From Flavobacteriales bacterium (lineage in GTDB: Bacteria; Bacteroidota; Bacteroidia; Flavobacteriales; JASBRU01): a stretch of 64,000 bases of DNA. The translations under genes were made by a program, and so were the position numbers. The stretch covers positions 1 through 64,000 of the forward strand of contig JASBRU010000006.1 of NCBI GenBank assembly GCA_030149285.1, in the 5' to 3' direction. The notes beneath the pieces are model-generated. The model was given only the letters and a program-made list of their open reading frames with translations. It was not told the origin of the DNA and ran no database searches. Positions within the stretch are counted from its first letter, which is position 1, and each line of letters starts with the position of its first letter. Shown here piece by piece: positions 58,453 through 64,000 of this stretch.

Positions 58453-59643
58453 TCAATTAAAAACTTTTTCTGCAATGGTTTTTCCAATAGCCAATGAAGC
58501 TGTAGCTGCCGGCGATGGGGCATTGCAAACGTTTATTATTCTCTCTTGCTCAAAAAACACAAAATCATCCAGCAAATTTCCTTTGCTATCACAAGCTTGT
58601 GCACGTACACCGCTACCTCCTGTCATCAAATCATCTTCTTGTACTTCGGGCAATAATCTTTGTAAGGCTTTTGTAAAAGCAGATTTAGACCATGAACGGT
58701 GCATTTCGCCCAAACCATCTTTCCAATATTTGCCTGCAATTTTTAAAAACCCCGGATAAGTAAGTGTTTCTAATAACTCACTTAAATTTATATCCGATTT
58801 CTTATACCCTTCTCTGGCAAATGCCAGTACTGCATTAGGCCCTGCTTCTACTCCGCCTTTTATCATACGGGTAAAATGCACTCCTAAAAATGGGAATTCA
58901 GGGTTTGGCACCGGATATACCAAATTGTTAATTAAGTATTCTTTTTCGGGCTTTAGCTTATAGTATTCCCCTCTAAAGGGAACTATTTTTACATCAATAT
59001 CTTTTTGGGTAAGCTTGGCTACTTTATCAGAGTACAAACCTGCACAATTAATTACCAAATTTGCAGTATAGGTAGCATTTTGGGTAATTACTTCTGCCTG
59101 CTTATCGCTTACCTTTATATCTTTTACTCTAGAGTCAAAGAACAGCTCTGCCCCTTTTTCTTCAATTAAGTTTGCTATGGTTTGGCTTACCTGCTTGTAG
59201 TTTACAATACCGGTTTGCGGTACCCATAAACCCTCAACCGCATTTATGTGTGGTTCTATTTCTTTTACCTCAGCGGCAGTAAGTTTACGTAAGCCCTCTA
59301 AGCCATTTTCTTGCCCTCTTAAATATAGCTGATGCAAGCCTTCTCTTTCAGACTCATCTGCTGCGGCAATAATTTTTCCGCATAGCTCATACTCCACTCC
59401 ATTTTCATTACAAAAATTGATGAGTAGCTTGTATCCTTCAATACAATTTTTGGCTTTAAGGCTATTGGGTTTGTAGTAAATACCGGAGTGGATTACCCCG
59501 CTATTGTGGCCCGTTTGATGCACTGCAACGCTAGACTCTTTTTCTATGATGGCAATTTTATAGTCTGGTTTTAGGTCAAGCAGATTTTTTGCGGTTGCTA
59601 AACCTACAATTCCGGCACCAACTATAATTGCATCATAATGCAT
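58453..59643 (-). CDS. lhgO: L-2-hydroxyglutarate oxidase-like FAD enzyme
   Basis: DAIIVGAGIVGLATAKNLL; HQTGHNSGVIHSGIYYKPNSLKAKNC. Confidence 0.9.
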   Translation of the reverse strand: MHYDAIIVGAGIVGLATAKNLLDLKPDYKIAIIEKESSVAVHQTGHNSGVIHSGIYYKPNSLKAKNCIEGYKLLINFCNENGVEYELCGKIIAAADESEREGLHQLYLRGQENGLEGLRKLTAAEVKEIEPHINAVEGLWVPQTGIVNYKQVSQTIANLIEEKGAELFFDSRVKDIKVSDKQAEVITQNATYTANLVINCAGLYSDKVAKLTQKDIDVKIVPFRGEYYKLKPEKEYLINNLVYPVPNPEFPFLGVHFTRMIKGGVEAGPNAVLAFAREGYKKSDINLSELLETLTYPGFLKIAGKYWKDGLGEMHRSWSKSAFTKALQRLLPEVQEDDLMTGGSGVRAQACDSKGNLLDDFVFFEQERIINVCNAPSPAATASLAIGKTIAEKVFN

Positions 59644-59677
59644 TCAATTAATTTTAAATGATTAAAAAAACGCTCGT

Positions 59678-60934
59678 TTATAAACGAGCATCAATTTTAT
59701 CTTTTGGTAAAACAGCTTTTACATCAAACACAACGGTATCCTTGTTTGTAAACGAATCGAAATCCATTTCTAAAAACTCTTTATGAGAAACCGCTAGTAT
59801 TACAGCATCGTAATCTTTACCAATGGCATCAACCATATCAATACCATACTCATGCTTCACTTCTGCTTTATCTGCCCAAGGGTCATATACCTCTACATTG
59901 GTTCTAAACTCTTGTAATTCGTTTATTACATCTATTACCTTAGAGTTACGGATGTCAGGACAGTTTTCTTTAAAGGTCATACCCAGTACCAATACCTTAG
60001 CACCTTCTATACGATGTCCTTTTTTAATCATCAGCTTTACTACCTGATTGGTTACGTAAAGCCCCATATTATCATTCAATCTTCTACCTGCCAAGATAAT
60101 CTCAGGGTTATGCCCTACTTCTTGTGCTTTTTGAGTAAGGTAGTAAGGGTCTACACCTATACAGTGACCACCCACCAATCCCGGACGGAATGGCAAGAAG
60201 TTCCACTTAGTACCTGCTGCTTCTAATACCTCAACTGTGTCTATACCCAGTTTATTAAAGATAACAGCCAATTCGTTTACAAATGCAATGTTGATGTCTC
60301 TTTGCGAGTTCTCAATTACCTTAGCCGCCTCTGCTACCTTTATAGATGGTGCTAAGTGCGTACCTGCAGTAATAATGCTTTTGTATAAATCATCTACTCT
60401 TTTTGCTACCTCTGGCGTAGAGCCCGATGTAACCTTAAGTATTTTTGTTACGGTATGTACTTTATCACCCGGGTTGATACGCTCAGGTGAGTACCCGCAG
60501 TAAAAGTCTTGGTTAAACTTCATACCCGATACACGCTCTAATACCGGTACACAATCTTCTTCTGTAGCACCAGGGTAAACAGTAGATTCGTAAATAACAA
60601 TATCGCCTTTGCTTAATACTTTACCCACAGTTTCACTGGCTTTTACAAGCGGAGTTAAATCTGGGCGTTTGTTTTTATCAATTGGGGTTGGTACGGTAAC
60701 AATGTATATGTTACAGTCTTTTATCCCCTCTAAGTCTGTTGCGTAGCTTAAGTGTGTAGATGTTTTTAGTTCTGCATCATCTACTTCTAAGGTGCGGTCG
60801 TGCCCCTTACGAAGCTCATCAATACGACCTTGGTTGATATCAAAACCTACAGTAGGCATTTTTTTACCAAACTCTACAGCTAATGGCAAACCTACGTATC
60901 CTAAACCTATTACAGCAATTTTTGTGTTTTCCAT
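59678..60934 (-). CDS. Nucleotide sugar dehydrogenase (UDP-HexNAc dehydrogenase-like)
   Basis: [55 protein letters not shown]. Confidence 0.95.
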   Translation of the reverse strand: MENTKIAVIGLGYVGLPLAVEFGKKMPTVGFDINQGRIDELRKGHDRTLEVDDAELKTSTHLSYATDLEGIKDCNIYIVTVPTPIDKNKRPDLTPLVKASETVGKVLSKGDIVIYESTVYPGATEEDCVPVLERVSGMKFNQDFYCGYSPERINPGDKVHTVTKILKVTSGSTPEVAKRVDDLYKSIITAGTHLAPSIKVAEAAKVIENSQRDINIAFVNELAVIFNKLGIDTVEVLEAAGTKWNFLPFRPGLVGGHCIGVDPYYLTQKAQEVGHNPEIILAGRRLNDNMGLYVTNQVVKLMIKKGHRIEGAKVLVLGMTFKENCPDIRNSKVIDVINELQEFRTNVEVYDPWADKAEVKHEYGIDMVDAIGKDYDAVILAVSHKEFLEMDFDSFTNKDTVVFDVKAVLPKDKIDARL

Positions 60935-60942
60935 GATGTGGA

Positions 60943-61995
60943 TTATACCTTAAAAAAGTCTCTATACCAAGCTATAAATTTTGCAATTCCTTCTTCAATA
61001 GAAGTAGCCGGTTTATAATCTAAATCTCTTACCAAGTCATCTACATTTGCGTAGGTAGCAGGTACATCTCCTGCTTGCATTGGCATCATATTCTTTTTGG
61101 CAGTCTTGCCTAGTACTTTCTCAATGCTTTCTATAAAATCCATTAAGCGTACTGGCGCGTTGTTACCAATATTGTAAATCTTGTATGGCGATTTTGCACT
61201 ACCCGGATCCGGGTTTTTACCATCCCATTCCGGATTCCCTTTTGGCGGGTTGTCTATTACTCTTACAATACCCTCTACAATGTCATCAATATAGGTGAAG
61301 TCGCGTTGCATCTCTCCGTTATTGAATACATTAATAGGCTGGTCTTCTAATATAGCTTTGGTAAATAAAAACAAGGCCATATCCGGTCTGCCCCAAGGGC
61401 CATATACCGTAAAGAAACGCAAACCTGTAGTTGGCAAACCAAATAAGTGGCTATACGTATGAGCCATTAGCTCATTGCTTTTTTTACTGGCAGCGTATAA
61501 TGATATTGGATGGTCTACATTATCTGATGTAGAAAATGGCATCCCTTCGTTTATACCATACACACTAGAGCTACTTGCGTATGCCAAGTGCTTAATATCA
61601 TTATGGCGGCATGCTTCTAGTATATTGGTAAAACCAATAATGTTACTGTTTATGTAAGCATCCGGGTTTGTTAAACTATAACGCACACCTGCTTGTGCAG
61701 CAAGGTTACATACTTTATCAAATTTTTCTGAAGCAAAAAGAGCGTTCAAATTCTCTTTATCCTCTAAATTCATTTTAATGAATTTGTAGTTTGGATATAC
61801 AGAGCTCTGAATTAGTTTGTTATACTCAATATCGTTTTCAGCTATACCTGCACGATCTAATCTACCATACTTTACACTTATATCGTAGTAATCGTTTATA
61901 CTATCTAAACCAACAACTTCATCTCCTCTTTCTAACAAGTATTTTGCTAAGTGAGAGCCAATAAAACCTGCTGTTCCTGTAACTAGAATTTTCAT
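60943..61995 (-). CDS. NAD-dependent epimerase (UDP-glucuronate 4-epimerase-like)
   Basis: [62 protein letters not shown]. Confidence 0.94.
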   Translation of the reverse strand: MKILVTGTAGFIGSHLAKYLLERGDEVVGLDSINDYYDISVKYGRLDRAGIAENDIEYNKLIQSSVYPNYKFIKMNLEDKENLNALFASEKFDKVCNLAAQAGVRYSLTNPDAYINSNIIGFTNILEACRHNDIKHLAYASSSSVYGINEGMPFSTSDNVDHPISLYAASKKSNELMAHTYSHLFGLPTTGLRFFTVYGPWGRPDMALFLFTKAILEDQPINVFNNGEMQRDFTYIDDIVEGIVRVIDNPPKGNPEWDGKNPDPGSAKSPYKIYNIGNNAPVRLMDFIESIEKVLGKTAKKNMMPMQAGDVPATYANVDDLVRDLDYKPATSIEEGIAKFIAWYRDFFKV

Positions 61996-62005
61996 CTATT
62001 GTGTT

Positions 62006-64000
62006 TTATCTAGAGAATAATTTTTTAAAGAATGATTTTGGTTTGTTACCGCCTTCATCGTCATAGTAACCATACCCGTAGCCGTAACCATACCCGTAAC
62101 CATAACCGTAGCCATAACCATAGCCGTAACCATAGCCGTAACCATAACCAGAGCTTACTTTAAAGTCGTTAAGGATAATACTAATATCAGATACTGCATT
62201 TTGTGCGTACTGATCGTTAATATATCCTAATAAGGCTCTATTTGTATAGTTTTGACGCACAACATATAGGTTGATGTCACTATGTTTCATTAAGTCAAAT
62301 GCATCTGCTACTAAACCTACAGGAGGTGTGTCCATCACTATATAGTCATAGGTTTGTTGTAGCTCTTTCATCAAATTAGTTAAGCGGTCGCTCATTAATA
62401 ACTCCGATGGGTTTGGAGGAATAGGACCGGCAGAAATAATATCTAAGTTTGGTAGATCTGTTTGTTGTATTACCTCATTTTTGGTGGCTTGGTTTATTAA
62501 GTAATTAGTTAAACCAAGGTTGTTGCTTAAGTTAAAGTCGTTATAAATTTTCGGCTTTCTTAAGTCCATACCTATCAATAAGGTTTTCTTTTCACTTAAG
62601 GATAATACCAATGCCAAGTTTATAGCACAGAAAGTTTTACCCTCACCCCCTACAGATGATGTTACTAATACTGTACGGTTGTTTTTCTCTAAATCTCTAG
62701 CTACAAACTGCATATTGGTACGCAATGCTCTAAAGGTTTCTGAGATAGATGATTTTGGTGAGTTGGTAACAACTAGGTTGGTATCCTTATCACTATGCCC
62801 AACCACCCCTAAAATAGGAATGGCAGTTAGTTTTTCTAATTCTTGTCTGCTAGCAATTTTATTGTTAAAGTACTCTCTTAGTAAGATAATTACCATTGGT
62901 ATAACTAAGCCAAAAATTACTGCTAAACCAAAGCTGTAAGATTTTCTTGGATAAACCGGAGTATCTACTTTACTAGCTACATCTATAACTTTATTGTCTG
63001 CCAAGTTTGATGCTTTAGCTATAGCTACTTCGGCGCTTTTTTGAGCTAAGAAGTTATAAATATTCTCACTCAACATTACCTTACGGTTGATGTTTAATAA
63101 GTCTTTTTCTTTTTTAGGTAGTTTTATCAATTCATTTTCCACCTCAGCAATACGTGTATTAAGCTCTGCTATTTGGTTTTCAGAGTTGATAATTAAGTTC
63201 TCTACGTTTTCTGCTAATGACTGTGTAGTAGCCTCTATTTTAGAATTGATAAGATTCATGGTTGGTGTACCTGCTCTAGTGGTAACAGCCAGCCTGTTTT
63301 TTTCTTGATATAAAGATGCTAATTCGCTTACATAGCTGTTTAAAGTAGGGTCGTTTATACCCATAATAGATGGGGCCGGTACAGATGACATATCTGCCTT
63401 TTCATCCGTATACTTTTTTATTTGCTTGTAAGAGCTTAGTCTCATTTTTTCAGCAGACCTATTGTCTTCTACTTTTGATAAGCGCTCTAATATGGCTTTG
63501 CCTTGTATACTTAAATCTAAAGTTTTGTTATCAGACCTAAATACTTGCAATGCATTCTCTGCATAATGAAGAGAATCTCCAATCAACGACAATTGCCCCT
63601 CAATAAATTCTAGGGTAAGGTTTGCCATTTGGTTTTTATTTTCTAGGCCCATTTTTATGTATACCTCAGAAAGCTTATCTAAATAAGCAATATCTTTTTC
63701 CGGTACAGAACCTGTAAGAGATAGGGTTACAGCAGAAGCACCTTTGGCGGTAGGCTCTACTTTCAAACTATTTCTGTAATACTTTACAACTTTTACAAAG
63801 TTGTTTAACCTAAACTTTATACGGTTATCAGTATCTCTGTTTTTACCTCTTAAGTTTACTTTAAAACGGTAGTTTTTTGATTCAATGGTTTCGCCAAAAG
63901 CATATCTACCACCTTCAAACTTCACACCACCTTCTGCCGATTTATTTGTTATGGGGTTAAACTCTACAAAATTGTCGTTAGAGCTTATCTCAAATTCGTT
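62006..64000 (-). CDS. Wzc-type polysaccharide copolymerase/tyrosine autokinase, 5' end beyond window
   Basis: VTSSVGGEGKTFCAINLALVLSLSEKKTLLIGMDLRKP Walker motifs; YDYIVMDTPPVGLV; coiled-coil periplasmic region; reading frame stays open upstream of the GTG at 63925 to the window end. Confidence 0.93.
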   Translation of the reverse strand, partial: NEFEISSNDNFVEFNPITNKSAEGGVKFEGGRYAFGETIESKNYRFKVNLRGKNRDTDNRIKFRLNNFVKVVKYYRNSLKVEPTAKGASAVTLSLTGSVPEKDIAYLDKLSEVYIKMGLENKNQMANLTLEFIEGQLSLIGDSLHYAENALQVFRSDNKTLDLSIQGKAILERLSKVEDNRSAEKMRLSSYKQIKKYTDEKADMSSVPAPSIMGINDPTLNSYVSELASLYQEKNRLAVTTRAGTPTMNLINSKIEATTQSLAENVENLIINSENQIAELNTRIAEVENELIKLPKKEKDLLNINRKVMLSENIYNFLAQKSAEVAIAKASNLADNKVIDVASKVDTPVYPRKSYSFGLAVIFGLVIPMVIILLREYFNNKIASRQELEKLTAIPILGVVGHSDKDTNLVVTNSPKSSISETFRALRTNMQFVARDLEKNNRTVLVTSSVGGEGKTFCAINLALVLSLSEKKTLLIGMDLRKPKIYNDFNLSNNLGLTNYLINQATKNEVIQQTDLPNLDIISAGPIPPNPSELLMSDRLTNLMKELQQTYDYIVMDTPPVGLVADAFDLMKHSDINLYVVRQNYTNRALLGYINDQYAQNAVSDISIILNDFKVSSGYGYGYGYGYGYGYGYGYGYGYGYGYGYYDDEGGNKPKSFFKKLFSR
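62066..62149 (-). repeat. In-frame hexanucleotide repeat encoding (Gly-Tyr)14
   Basis: 14 consecutive RTAnCC units on the plus strand within the kinase C-terminus. Confidence 0.95.

Noticed and set aside
62066-62149. Possible CRISPR-like or noncoding tandem repeat
   Set aside because: Contiguous 6-nt units without spacers and in-frame inside the kinase gene; a coding microsatellite.

Overview
This 64 kb window is a Bacteroidetes (Flavobacteriales-like) chromosome segment. It opens inside a 16S rRNA gene read on the minus strand (5' end near 676), preceded by three equally spaced Bacteroidetes-type promoters. The left and centre carry ordinary chromosomal genes: an SDR enzyme; two tandem sialidase-like T9SS cargo proteins; PDH E2 and E1-alpha; a type IX secretion/gliding block (porV, porU, a PorP/SprF-like protein, gldJ, murF); acyl-CoA dehydrogenase; anmK; an amino-acid dehydrogenase; MscS; NhaD; ExbB/ExbD/TonB-like genes; and folC. 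Further right are a compact arsR-aquaporin-arsC-TSUP operon, tRNA-Val(TAC), and an accessory stretch at 34.1-37 kb with overlooked small ORFs. From 37.7 kb to the window end lies a minus-strand surface polysaccharide cluster of at least 26 kb. It contains a nonulosonic-acid (legionaminic-type) module with a CBS/nucleotidyltransferase, a PIG-L deacetylase and two different formyltransferase-like proteins, plus Wzx, Wzy-like, sugar transferase and a Wzc-type tyrosine kinase with a (Gly-Tyr)14 tail that runs off the window. The most interesting items are the nonulosonate module with an apparently incomplete or non-canonical pathway, the triplicated rRNA promoter, a hairpin-rich noncoding element at about 25.15-25.50 kb, two tandem single-TM microproteins, an orphan T9SS-CTD-like short ORF, and the arsenic operon with an aquaporin. 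Family calls come from reading motifs only; no database searches were run.
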